Below, one piece after another: positions 7,814-15,308 of a DNA stretch of 39,391 bases. This DNA is from Peptococcaceae bacterium BRH_c4a (GTDB lineage Bacteria; Bacillota; Desulfotomaculia; Desulfotomaculales; Desulfocucumaceae): the NCBI GenBank assembly GCA_000961585.1, contig LADN01000076.1:1-39391 (forward strand), read 5' to 3'. The position numbers and the translations under genes were made by a program. Below the pieces are notes generated by a model. It did no database searches and had not been told where the DNA came from. It worked only from the letters and a program-made list of their open reading frames with translations. Within the stretch, counting starts at the first letter, position 1. Each line of letters opens with the position of its first letter.

Positions 7814-9090
7814 CAATTTTTTTTGAAGATATCCGTCATACCGGTCCTGTTCACCCTGGCCCTGATAACATCGAGATTGGTGCTGTACAGCCCCTTTTCT
7901 TTCATCCGCTGAAAGTAAACCGAGCCTGAGAAGGTGTACTTTTTGGACAGTCCTTCCTCAGTCCTCATCTGATCGCCAACATAGGCTATGGCGTCACCTA
8001 TGGCAAGGTCCGAAGGAATCACCAGGGTTTCCCGTCCCAGTGCCCGCCTGACGGCGTTGTGCCCGGCCAGGGACCCGGTAACTATGGCCTCGGTGTGCCC
8101 CACCAGGGGGCCGGCCTTTTCACCGGCGCAGAAGAGGTTGTCCAGCCCTTCCACCCTAAGGGAGTTGTCCCTGGGTGAAAGTGCCAGGTATCGTATGGAG
8201 TTGGCCATACCCCCGGAATAGGGGTCCTCGTACCGGGCATACTCAAAGCCGGGTATCTGTCTCAACAGATCCAGGGGGTAAAAGGGGGCCATAAGCTTGG
8301 CGTGCCCTGTGTCAAGAAGTATTATATTTTCGGCAAACTCCGCCAGCGCATACTGCTGACAGGCCTTTTTGGCAAGTATCCCCTCGCCCTTCCTTAATGC
8401 CTCGGGAATGGGAACTATGACCACACCGTATTTGTCCAGCCGTTCCACCATTTCCGGGGCCAGCGACTCTTTGAAAAGCTTGCAGGAACCGCTCATGGCC
8501 CCAATGGAACCGTCGCTTTTTTTGGCGACAGATTCCTTAATCCCGGCCTTGGCCGCAATACTAACCCTGCCGCCAAAGGTGGGGCAACGCAAAACGCACA
8601 TGGCGCAGCCGTTGCCGTATTTAACACAATTGCCCATGGGCCCCGCACTGCCGGTGGTTTCTATAAACACGTCGCCGTTTACCACCTCTTCGTTTTCCAG
8701 TATAACGCCGGTGATAATATTGTTCTCAGTCTTAACGTCTTTTACCCGGCTTTTAGTACGGACCTCCACGCCTTTCTCTTTCAGCAGCCCCTTAATGGCC
8801 GGCTCAATTCTGGCCACATCATATAATGACGCATGCTTGTGTCCCGGAAATTCAATATTCTTATGACGGCACGTCCGGTCAATAACTTGAAATACCTCCC
8901 CGGCCCCCATGCAAACAGCCTCTTCAGTAGCCGTGAACCTCCCATTGTTGCGCATTATGCCGCCCACCAGACCAGTCCCCAGCAACATGTCCGTTCTCTC
9001 CAGCAAGGTTACCTTTGCCCCCGCCTGGGCCGCCGCCACCGCCGAACCGGTGCCCGCCCAGCCGCCTCCAATCACCACTATGCGTACCAT
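7810..9090 (-). CDS. FAD-dependent oxidoreductase with four-Cys motif (MnmG/TrmFO-like fold)
   Basis: 426 residues. The N-terminal dinucleotide fold is VVIGGGWAG (residues 5-13, GxGxxG), and the C-terminal FAD loop LDNLFCAGEKAGPLVGHTEA (about 310) is of the GidA/MnmG-related kind. Between them Cys155, Cys162, Cys165 and Cys169 form C-x6-C-x2-C-x3-CP, which looks like an iron-sulfur ligand set rather than part of the ordinary flavoprotein core. The ATG at 9090 follows AAGGAGG by 8 nt. It sits 58 nt after the PLP enzyme gene in the same transcript. A plausible role is dehydrogenation of an amino group to an imine, passing electrons to a ferredoxin, in keeping with the RidA gene in the regulon. 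Substrate unknown. Confidence 0.8.
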   Translation of the reverse strand: MVRIVVIGGGWAGTGSAVAAAQAGAKVTLLERTDMLLGTGLVGGIMRNNGRFTATEEAVCMGAGEVFQVIDRTCRHKNIEFPGHKHASLYDVARIEPAIKGLLKEKGVEVRTKSRVKDVKTENNIITGVILENEEVVNGDVFIETTGSAGPMGNCVKYGNGCAMCVLRCPTFGGRVSIAAKAGIKESVAKKSDGSIGAMSGSCKLFKESLAPEMVERLDKYGVVIVPIPEALRKGEGILAKKACQQYALAEFAENIILLDTGHAKLMAPFYPLDLLRQIPGFEYARYEDPYSGGMANSIRYLALSPRDNSLRVEGLDNLFCAGEKAGPLVGHTEAIVTGSLAGHNAVRRALGRETLVIPSDLAIGDAIAYVGDQMRTEEGLSKKYTFSGSVYFQRMKEKGLYSTNLDVIRARVNRTGMTDIFKKNC

Positions 9091-9147
9091 AAGTCAAGCC
9101 TCCTTAAAACCGTTTCCTCCCGCAGCAACTGCTAGCTGACAGCTTTA

Positions 9148-10611
9148 CTAAATCACTCCTGCGCTCTTGCATATTATCTCAATCATGCGGACCAAACCCT
9201 GCACCGCATACCTGGTCTCTTTTTCCAGCAGCCGGCCTTCCTTATCGGTGGTGCCCAGTCCCGGTGAGATGTAGATATTTCCGTCATATGCCACCGTGGG
9301 TATAATACCCATCTGGGCCATGCCCGACTGAAGGAGGTTGCTCCCGGAGTACATGTCCTCAATGGAGAAGATGGGTATGCCAAGTTTACCGCCTTTCCAG
9401 GTCCCCTCGTAGTTTACCTCAACTGCGGTGGAGTTATAGGACTTGGAAATAATTATACCTTCTTTTAGTTTTGCCGGCAGGCTTTCAAACTCCTCCCTGA
9501 CGATTTTCTCCAGATCGTCAACGGGACGGGTCAAAACCTCCGGTCTGTCCCTCAAAATCTTTAAAGCCTGTATCTGGGTCAGCAGAGCTTCTTTCCCCGG
9601 ATCAAAGGTCACATAGGCGGCCTTGCCGTATGAAGCGGTGGTCCCCCAGCGGTCGCCGTGCATGCCCATGGCCCGCCGTATGGGAACCATGTATTCCTCC
9701 TTGCCTATTACAAGTCCGCTGGTGGCTGCGCCGGTGGCCTTGTCCATGCTGTAAATCACCAGGTCCGCCCCGGTTTTTCTCGGATCGGATCCAACGAAGG
9801 GAAGTCCCCAGGCGTTGTCCACCACGTAAGGAATGTCGTATTTATGAGCCAGTTGGGAAATTAGCTTCTGAAGCACCGGGACGCCGTCCTCATCCTTGAC
9901 ACCATACCCGTAACCGGGTGTTTCATAGCCCAGTGAAGTTATGCCGGTAAGCATAGACTTATGGTTTTCAGCATGAAAGGCTAATTTTTCAATGGAGGCC
10001 TGGGGGTCAACCCCGGTCAGAAGCGGCACCGGGTGGTACTTGATGCCGTGCGCGTCATACCTTGCCCCCGCCAGGGGAACAATTACGGTATCCAGGTTGT
10101 TCTGCCTTTTGCCGTAAAAGCCCAACTCCCCGGCCGTGGATCCCCTATCGGCGAAAATATCCTTAAAGCGTCCGGGAAAGGGCCGCCCGTAACTTCCCTG
10201 ATGATGCAGGTGCTTTTCATAAGGAGCGATATATCTTGCCCGGTAATTGTCGCCTCTCCCCATCATCGGGGGCGTGAATAAAACGTCGTAACACAGCCAA
10301 ATCCCCGCCTCGCAAGTGCTGGTAGCCGCTGCGTCGTACTCGTCACCATACACGTCCTTGACGATCTCCCTTATCTCGTCCATCAATTTGGCCAGAGGGA
10401 TAACCTCTACCGCACCCTTCTCCCCTGCCTCCATAATGTCCTCCCGCAGCGGGGCGGGGCAGCCTGAAATGGCTCCGGTCAAACCGAATTTGCCTCTAAT
10501 CTCAGGCGGAATGCCAATATCGTCCGCAACCTTTCTAGCCTCGGAATAAATATTGGCTGTATTGGCCTGAAGCTGCCTGTACATCTGAAACTTAAACTTT
10601 GGTTTATCCAC
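9148..10611 (-). CDS. PLP-dependent enzyme, fold type I (aminotransferase/lyase superfamily)
   Basis: 487 residues from GTG at 10611, chosen because GGAGGTG lies 5 nt upstream; an in-frame ATG at 10680 gives 510 residues but has no ribosome site. The cofactor signature is clear. The Asp that contacts the pyridine nitrogen is in PYVVDNAWG (Asp265 here), and the Schiff-base Lys is in SMDKATGA (Lys291), 26 residues later. The N-terminal and central segments match no well-known aminotransferase, so this may be a lyase or desulfurase-like branch. It is the first gene of the cluster behind operator copy 2 and has the FAD enzyme immediately downstream. In family terms it could deaminate, eliminate or cleave the product of the B12 mutase; that is inference. 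Confidence 0.82.
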   Translation of the reverse strand: MDKPKFKFQMYRQLQANTANIYSEARKVADDIGIPPEIRGKFGLTGAISGCPAPLREDIMEAGEKGAVEVIPLAKLMDEIREIVKDVYGDEYDAAATSTCEAGIWLCYDVLFTPPMMGRGDNYRARYIAPYEKHLHHQGSYGRPFPGRFKDIFADRGSTAGELGFYGKRQNNLDTVIVPLAGARYDAHGIKYHPVPLLTGVDPQASIEKLAFHAENHKSMLTGITSLGYETPGYGYGVKDEDGVPVLQKLISQLAHKYDIPYVVDNAWGLPFVGSDPRKTGADLVIYSMDKATGAATSGLVIGKEEYMVPIRRAMGMHGDRWGTTASYGKAAYVTFDPGKEALLTQIQALKILRDRPEVLTRPVDDLEKIVREEFESLPAKLKEGIIISKSYNSTAVEVNYEGTWKGGKLGIPIFSIEDMYSGSNLLQSGMAQMGIIPTVAYDGNIYISPGLGTTDKEGRLLEKETRYAVQGLVRMIEIICKSAGVI

Positions 10612-10710
10612 TTCTACACCTCCGTAATCTTGTCCCAATTCGCCGATTTTTGCAAAAGTCCCGCCGGTAATTATCCCCATGAGACTGGACCGGCAATCTC
10701 TCAGGCACTA

Positions 10711-10725
10711 CTCATCATTGATGAG
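10711..10725. promoter_or_regulatory. Palindromic operator, copy 2
   Basis: Identical 15 bases to the operator at 1227-1241 (CTCATCA-T-TGATGAG). It lies 11 nt downstream of a TATAAT (10737-10742, minus strand), near or just after the transcription start of the PLP-enzyme operon, which is a repressor-type position. Two perfect copies about 9.5 kb apart, both at promoters of minus-strand genes, make chance unlikely. Confidence 0.75.
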
Positions 10726-10736
10726 CCACATATTGA

Positions 10737-10742
10737 ATTATA
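10737..10742 (-). promoter_or_regulatory. -10 box of the PLP-enzyme operon
   Basis: TATAAT on the minus strand, followed after 11 nt by operator copy 2. The -35 region is poor (no good TTGACA 16-18 nt upstream), suggesting a weak or activated promoter. Confidence 0.5.
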
Positions 10743-10784
10743 GCACCTTTTTTCAAATTACGACAGTATTTTTTATAAAAAATT

Positions 10785-10823
10785 CAAAAAAGCACCCCCC
10801 GCCCTATTCAGCAGAAAGTGCTT
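10785..10823 (-). terminator. Terminator after the 59-codon gene
   Basis: Stem AAGCAC (10790-10795) / GTGCTT (10818-10823), followed on the minus strand by TTTTTTG. It separates the small gene from the PLP-enzyme promoter. Confidence 0.6.
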
Positions 10824-10873
10824 GCTCCGTAAATAATAAGTTAATATGAAAATTAAAGAAAGACCACCTAAGC

Positions 10874-11053
10874 CTATTTCTTTTTATAAACATTCAAGCC
10901 AATCTTGACCTCTTCCCGGTCAGGAACGCCAACGTTACCCTCAGTGGAAGCAATGATGATGGTCTTGCCCGATGAAGACGGTCCAAACTCCTTTGTTACA
11001 TCCACCTTAATTGTAAGGATATTTCCGTCCAAACTCATCTCAACGTTTTTCAT
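10874..11053 (-). CDS. Small conserved 59-residue protein
   Basis: ATG at 11053 follows AAAGGAGGTGAG, an excellent ribosome site, and the frame runs 59 codons to TAG. The product begins MKNVEMSLDGNILTIKVDV and continues with KEFGPSSSGKTIIIAST, a compact beta-rich, highly charged sequence with no signal peptide or Cys. I believe similar short proteins occur singly in related clostridia, but I cannot name a family or a function. It has its own terminator, so it is a monocistronic gene. Confidence 0.8.
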   Translation of the reverse strand: MKNVEMSLDGNILTIKVDVTKEFGPSSSGKTIIIASTEGNVGVPDREEVKIGLNVYKKK

Positions 11054-11273
11054 GGAATGCTCACCTCCTTTGTGCTGCTCCGTTTATTAGCCCCCGCCAA
11101 TATAGTATTACGGAATCACTTGCCAATAAAATGAATTATTCTCCCACATTTTTGCAATTTCCTGCAACTGTCAGAAATCGACTAGGGATCAATTATAACT
11201 GGAAAAACACAAAGGAAAACCTGTATGAGTGTCGTATTATAAACCCAAACAAATAGAACCGAAGTTGTATAGC

Positions 11274-11290
11274 ATTGGTGGATGACCAAT
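11274..11290. promoter_or_regulatory. Candidate operator upstream of malic enzyme
   Basis: Perfect inverted repeat ATTGGT-GGATG-ACCAAT, about 100 nt ahead of the malic enzyme start. The TTGGT...ACCAA form is typical of several GntR/FCD regulators (PdhR, LldR type), so carbon-source control of the malic enzyme is possible. Confidence 0.4.
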
Positions 11291-11393
11291 ACCTGTGATA
11301 ATGCGGTATAAACAGGAAAAACCCGGCAGAAGCTATACTGGTTCAGGCAATGTAGAAGCGGGCGTAATGGCCCGGTTATGGAGGGGTCACAAT

Positions 11394-12821
11394 ATGGTAA
11401 AGTCTTCAAGTATTGTAATCAGGGTTAAATTATCCAACCGGCCCGGGACCCTGGCAGGGGTGTTGACTGCAATAGCCAGGGAAGGGGGAAGCATCGGGGC
11501 CATAGAGCTTATTTCGGCTTCACCTTCCATGGTCACAAGGGACATAATGGTCCGTTTGCGGGACAGAAATTCCCTTGGGGGACTTACCGGCACTCTCAGT
11601 GATATCCCCGGCGTCAGGGTAATTCATGTGGCCGACAGGGTTTTCATGAGGCATTTGGGGGGAAAAATTGAAATTCAGCCCAAAAAGCCGGTTACCAACT
11701 GGGAGGATCTTGCCCTGATATATACCCCCGGGGTGGGCGGTGTTTCCGAGGCCATCGCCAGGGATCCCGGCCTGGCCTACCGGCTCACCATGAAGGGAAA
11801 CTCGGTGGCCATTGTAACCGACGGGTCGGCGGTGCTGGGACTGGGCAACCTGGGGCCGGCGGCAGCCTTGCCGGTGATGGAGGGGAAGGCCATACTTTTT
11901 AAAAAATTCGCCAATATAGACGCCGTTCCTTTGTGCCTGGATGTGCACGAGCCCCAGCAGATAATTGATGCCGTGGCAGCCCTGGCCCCTTCCTTTGGAG
12001 GTATCAACCTGGAAGATATTGCCGCTCCCAAATGCTTCGAGATCGAGGAAAGGCTATCGCAAATATTGGATATACCGGTTTTCCACGACGACCAGCACGG
12101 TACCGCCATAGTCGCCCTGGCCGGTTTGATTAATGCCCTCAAGGTGGTGGGCAAAAGCATGCCCACCATAAAACTGGTGCTTAGCGGCGCTGGCGCTGCG
12201 GGGGTGGCCATTGCCAAAATAATGAAAAGTGCCGGTGTGGGTGAAATTATTGTATGTGACAGAAACGGAGCCATCTCCAGGGATAACCCGCCAGATCAGC
12301 AGTCTAAACTTTGGCTGGCCGAAAACACCAACCAGAGATGCATCCACGGCAGTCTGAAGGAGGTTTTGGCCGGGGCCGATGTTTTCATCGGTGTATCCGG
12401 ACCGGGCCTTTTAAAAAGGGAAGACGTGTTGAAAATGGCTGAAAAGCCGGTGGTATTCGCCCTGGCCAACCCTGAGCCAGAAATAAACCCCGAAGAAATA
12501 GCCGATATCGCCGGGGTCATCGCCACCGGCAGGTCTGATTATCCCAACCAGGTTAACAACGCCCTTGTCTTTCCGGGCGTGTTCCGTGGGGCGCTGGACT
12601 GCCATGCCAGGGTCATAAACGACCAAATGTGCCTTGCCGCAGGCTTCGCCCTGTCGGGAGTAATAACCCCCGACCAGCTCAACGCAGAGAACATCATCCC
12701 TTCTGTTTTTAATGATCAGGTGGCTGCGGTGGTAGCCAGGGCGGTGGAAGAAAACGCAATACAAACAGGGGTTGCGGGGAACGCACCGGAAAATGAAGAT
12801 TATCTGGATTTACTGGTTTGA
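11394..12821 (+). CDS. NAD-type malic enzyme with N-terminal ACT domain
   Basis: 475 residues from ATG at 11394, set 7 nt after GGAGGGG; the open frame extends 33 codons upstream without a ribosome site. Residues about 7-80 form an ACT regulatory domain (VKLSNRPGTLAGVLTAIA). The malic enzyme N-domain follows (IYTPGVGGVSEAI) and the conserved FHDDQHGTAIV stretch, then the NAD(P)-binding domain (LVLSGAGAAGVAIAKIM). The enzyme oxidatively decarboxylates malate to pyruvate. An ACT domain suggests allosteric control by an amino acid. It is monocistronic, with the ATTGGT inverted repeat in its upstream region. Confidence 0.93.
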   Translation: MVKSSSIVIRVKLSNRPGTLAGVLTAIAREGGSIGAIELISASPSMVTRDIMVRLRDRNSLGGLTGTLSDIPGVRVIHVADRVFMRHLGGKIEIQPKKPVTNWEDLALIYTPGVGGVSEAIARDPGLAYRLTMKGNSVAIVTDGSAVLGLGNLGPAAALPVMEGKAILFKKFANIDAVPLCLDVHEPQQIIDAVAALAPSFGGINLEDIAAPKCFEIEERLSQILDIPVFHDDQHGTAIVALAGLINALKVVGKSMPTIKLVLSGAGAAGVAIAKIMKSAGVGEIIVCDRNGAISRDNPPDQQSKLWLAENTNQRCIHGSLKEVLAGADVFIGVSGPGLLKREDVLKMAEKPVVFALANPEPEINPEEIADIAGVIATGRSDYPNQVNNALVFPGVFRGALDCHARVINDQMCLAAGFALSGVITPDQLNAENIIPSVFNDQVAAVVARAVEENAIQTGVAGNAPENEDYLDLLV

Positions 12822-12952
12822 GAAAAGGGCTGATATAATTCTTATCCAAATGCTTTTGGCTTTACATTGTGAATTACTCTAAACAAGGTCACGTTGGAAC
12901 AAAGTAAAGCCTGACCTCATTTTTCCTTATTTTTATTCTATAGATTTGCCAA

Positions 12953-12981
12953 TTGCATAAATACGTAATTACGTATATACT
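12953..12981 (+). promoter_or_regulatory. Promoter and palindromic operator of the toxin-antitoxin operon
   Basis: -35 TTGCAT (12953-12958), 17 nt, -10 TATACT (12976-12981). A perfect 16-bp palindrome, ATACGTAATTACGTAT (12961-12976), fills the spacer and touches the -10 box. This is where an autorepressing antitoxin would block RNA polymerase. Confidence 0.75.
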
Positions 12982-13013
12982 GTAAATACATATATTCGAT
13001 TGGGGTGAATACC

Positions 13014-13304
13014 ATGGCAGAAATTCAAGCCTCCTCCCACAAGGTTTCTGTCCAAAGACGTAATTTAATCAGTCTCCCGAAGGATATCAGGGAAACATTA
13101 AATATTAATGAAGGTGATGTACTTGATATTCGCCTTGTTGACAACAAGATTGTGATCGAACCAATGAAATTAATACCTTCAAGTCAAGCCTACTTTTGGA
13201 CTGATAAAACCCAAAATGATATGCTTGAGGCGAAGAAAGATGTTAATTCCGGAAAAGTTCGGGAGTTCGAAACTATTAAAGATTTTTTGGACGGCATCGA
13301 ATAA
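13014..13304 (+). CDS. AbrB/MazE-type antitoxin
   Basis: 96 residues. The N-terminal half is a swapped-hairpin AbrB-like DNA-binding domain (SVQRRNLISLPKDIRETLNI followed by EGDVLDIRLV). The C-terminal half (AYFWTDKTQNDMLEAKKD onwards) is a helical toxin-neutralising tail. ATG at 13014 follows GGGGTG by 6 nt; a GTG three codons earlier is possible. Its last codon overlaps the toxin start (TAATG). It is presumed to bind the palindrome in its own promoter. Confidence 0.85.
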   Translation: MAEIQASSHKVSVQRRNLISLPKDIRETLNINEGDVLDIRLVDNKIVIEPMKLIPSSQAYFWTDKTQNDMLEAKKDVNSGKVREFETIKDFLDGIE

Positions 13305-13582
13305 TGACTAGACGATTTAGAGCCACCCGAAAATTCGATAAGCAATTTAAATCGCTCGATAATAAGACTAATAAGCAAGCGTTAAAGGCAATTGAAATTT
13401 TTATGACAGACCCAAGTCATCCTTCTCTTCGCTACAAAAAGCTCCAGGGTACAAATAATTTCTATGAGATAAGCGTTAACATGTCAGTACGTATTATCAT
13501 AGAAGTCACTTCCGAAGGCCAAGATCAAATCAATACATTCTTCGTCATCGGTACTCACGATGAGGTATTACCTCCAAAGTAG
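13304..13582 (+). CDS. RelE/YafQ-type mRNA interferase toxin
   Basis: 92 residues: RKFDKQFKSLD helix, then the SLRYKKLQGTNNFYEISVNMSVRII core and FFVIGTHDEV C-terminal strand, which are the hallmarks of ParE/RelE-superfamily toxins of the YafQ/HigB branch. Ribosome-dependent mRNA cleavage is expected; which toxin branch it belongs to cannot be fixed by eye. It is coupled to the antitoxin by a 1-nt TAATG overlap. A short terminator begins inside its stop codon. Confidence 0.85.
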   Translation: MTRRFRATRKFDKQFKSLDNKTNKQALKAIEIFMTDPSHPSLRYKKLQGTNNFYEISVNMSVRIIIEVTSEGQDQINTFFVIGTHDEVLPPK

Positions 13583-13601
13583 CAGACATGCTGCTTTTTT
13601 A
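13581..13601 (+). terminator. Terminator of the toxin-antitoxin operon
   Basis: AGCAG-ACATG-CTGCT followed by TTTTTA, beginning inside the toxin stop codon. The rest of 13602-13840 holds no gene; it includes a short degenerate trace of the MITE-type end (GTCGCAGGGACGGCTCCTG, about 13679). Confidence 0.65.
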
Positions 13602-13846
13602 TCATATAGGAAATTATGCTCGGGTCAGAATTTTGGATAACTTATTTTGTCACGGCAAAACCTAGCCGGGACAGGGCCTGTCGCAGGGACGGCTCCTGTG
13701 ACAACATAAACAAAAATACTACTCCAAGGCTACTCCCACTTTGTCTTTTACACAATTAATAAAGCGATGGTTTATTAAGACTATAATCAATCTGCCTCCA
13801 CCCGCACGAAGTATACACCACAATGACATATCTGTCATCCCCCACA

Positions 13847-13886
13847 AAAAAAAACAGCAAAAAAGCAGGGGATCAAATCTCCTGCT
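13847..13886 (-). terminator. Terminator of the tRNA-Arg gene
   Basis: Stem AGCAGG (13864-13869) / CCTGCT (13881-13886), with an A-rich plus-strand run (13847-13863) giving a long T tract on the minus strand, 11 nt past the tRNA 3' end. Confidence 0.75.
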
Positions 13887-13897
13887 TCGTATTCTAC

Positions 13898-13972
13898 TGG
13901 TGCGCCCGGCAGGAATCGAACCTGCGCTTCCGGCTCCGGAGGCCGACGCTCTATCCCCTGAGCTACGGGCGC
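13898..13972 (-). tRNA. tRNA-Arg (anticodon CCG)
   Basis: Full cloverleaf on the minus strand: acceptor GCGCCCG/CGGGCGC, D arm GCTC-AGGGGATA-GAGC, anticodon loop CTCCGGA (anticodon CCG), T arm GCAGG-TTCGATT-CCTGC, discriminator A and encoded CCA (13898-13900). It reads CGG codons. It stands alone between the toxin-antitoxin pair and lactate dehydrogenase. Confidence 0.95.
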
Positions 13973-14075
13973 TTATTAAATGCTGCAAAGGATATTATAT
14001 CTGAATCCCTCCCTTTATGCAAGGATAAAAACCGGGGCCGCCGGGCGTAATTTCTTGAAGGGCACCCGTTTGGTG

Positions 14076-15098
14076 TCAGTGGAGAGTTGTATCCGGCCCG
14101 TCCGGGGCTGCTTTGCCCGGCACTTCTCGATATCCTGAGGCATTAAGGTATTCCTCCACATCCAGCCCTTCGGCGGCCTCCCTGATCACAGCGGCGGAAT
14201 GCCTGAGATGGGATTTTTCCTCCTCGGAAATGGGAACGGCCAGGGCCCTTGCCCTTCCGGACCTGTTCACCAGGGAAGGCACACTGATACATACATTGCT
14301 GAGGCCGTATTCCCCGTCTAAAAGCCCGGAAACAGTAAGTATGGAATTCTCATCCCTGATTATGCCCTCACATATCCTTTTGACCGCCAGCCCTATGGCG
14401 TAATAGGTGGCGCCCTTGCGGTCTATTATTTCATACCCTGCCCTTCTCACCTGATCGGATATCTCCTTTCTGTCCAGGGAGGGAATGCCGCGCATGTTAC
14501 AAAAGTCCTCCACACCTATTCCGGCGATGTTGGCCAGACTCCACAGAGGCACCTCGGTGTCCCCGTGCTCACCCACAACATAGGCGTGAATATTGCGGGC
14601 CTCCACCCTGCATTTTTGGCTTAGCAGAAAGCGGAACCGGGAGCTGTCCAGAACGGTTCCGGACCCCAGTACGCGGTTGGGGGGCAGTCCGGTTATTTTC
14701 AGGGCTGCGTAAGTGAGAACATCCACCGGATTTGACACCATAAGCAGTATTGAGTTGCGCTGGGGGCTCATTATGCGGGGCAGAACCTCCTTCAGCACCG
14801 ATGTGTTCTTTTGTATCAGGCTGAGCCTTGTTTCGCCCGGCTTCTGGTTGGCCCCGGCGGCAAATACTATAATATCGGCATTGTGACAGTCCTCGTATTC
14901 GCCGGAGTATATTTTTATGGGGCTGACAAAGGAGGCCCCGTGAGCAAGGTCCATGGCCTCTCCCTCAGCCTTCTTCTTATCTATGTCCACCAGAGCCATT
15001 TCACTGACCAAGCCGCCGATCATCAGGGCGTAAGCAGATGCCGACCCGACGGACCCGGTTCCAACCACCGCAATTTTTCTTTTGTCCTCCATAAACAT
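14076..15098 (-). CDS. ldh: L-lactate dehydrogenase
   Basis: 340 residues from ATG at 15098 (6 nt after GGAGGG); a TTG two codons earlier is less likely. The NAD fold is IAVVGTGSVGSASAYAL near the N-terminus. The substrate-specificity loop AAGANQKPGETR has Gln, marking lactate rather than malate dehydrogenase, in which Arg is found. NPVDVLTYAALK and the catalytic His in VVGEHGDTEVPLW are intact. It is monocistronic, transcribed away from the polysaccharide deacetylase. In an anaerobe it would recycle NADH by reducing pyruvate, or oxidise lactate. Confidence 0.93.
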   Translation of the reverse strand: MFMEDKRKIAVVGTGSVGSASAYALMIGGLVSEMALVDIDKKKAEGEAMDLAHGASFVSPIKIYSGEYEDCHNADIIVFAAGANQKPGETRLSLIQKNTSVLKEVLPRIMSPQRNSILLMVSNPVDVLTYAALKITGLPPNRVLGSGTVLDSSRFRFLLSQKCRVEARNIHAYVVGEHGDTEVPLWSLANIAGIGVEDFCNMRGIPSLDRKEISDQVRRAGYEIIDRKGATYYAIGLAVKRICEGIIRDENSILTVSGLLDGEYGLSNVCISVPSLVNRSGRARALAVPISEEEKSHLRHSAAVIREAAEGLDVEEYLNASGYREVPGKAAPDGPDTTLH

Positions 15099-15244
15099 AT
15101 GCAACCCTCCGGGAATTTAATTCTTTGAAATGTAAATCAGGCTTTTTGAACGTAAGCCTTATATATTTTTTTGCCCCGGGGCTTATAATATTCGGATCAT
15201 TTCCTTTTCTGTTTAAAACGATAAAAAAAACAATGCTTTTGTCA

Positions 15245-15273
15245 TTGCAGCCGTTTTTTTGGGGAGGTATGAT
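15245..15273 (+). promoter_or_regulatory. Promoter of the polysaccharide deacetylase gene
   Basis: -35 TTGCAG (15245-15250), 17 nt, -10 TATGAT (15268-15273), about 30 nt before the start codon. Confidence 0.55.
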
Positions 15274-15308
15274 ATAGTTGGCACCTTTACAGAAGGAAGG
15301 CATAACCA

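Noticed and set aside
13719-14050. Overlapping ORFs on both strands around 13720-14050
   Set aside because: They run across the tRNA-Arg gene and its terminator; protein content comes from the tRNA sequence.
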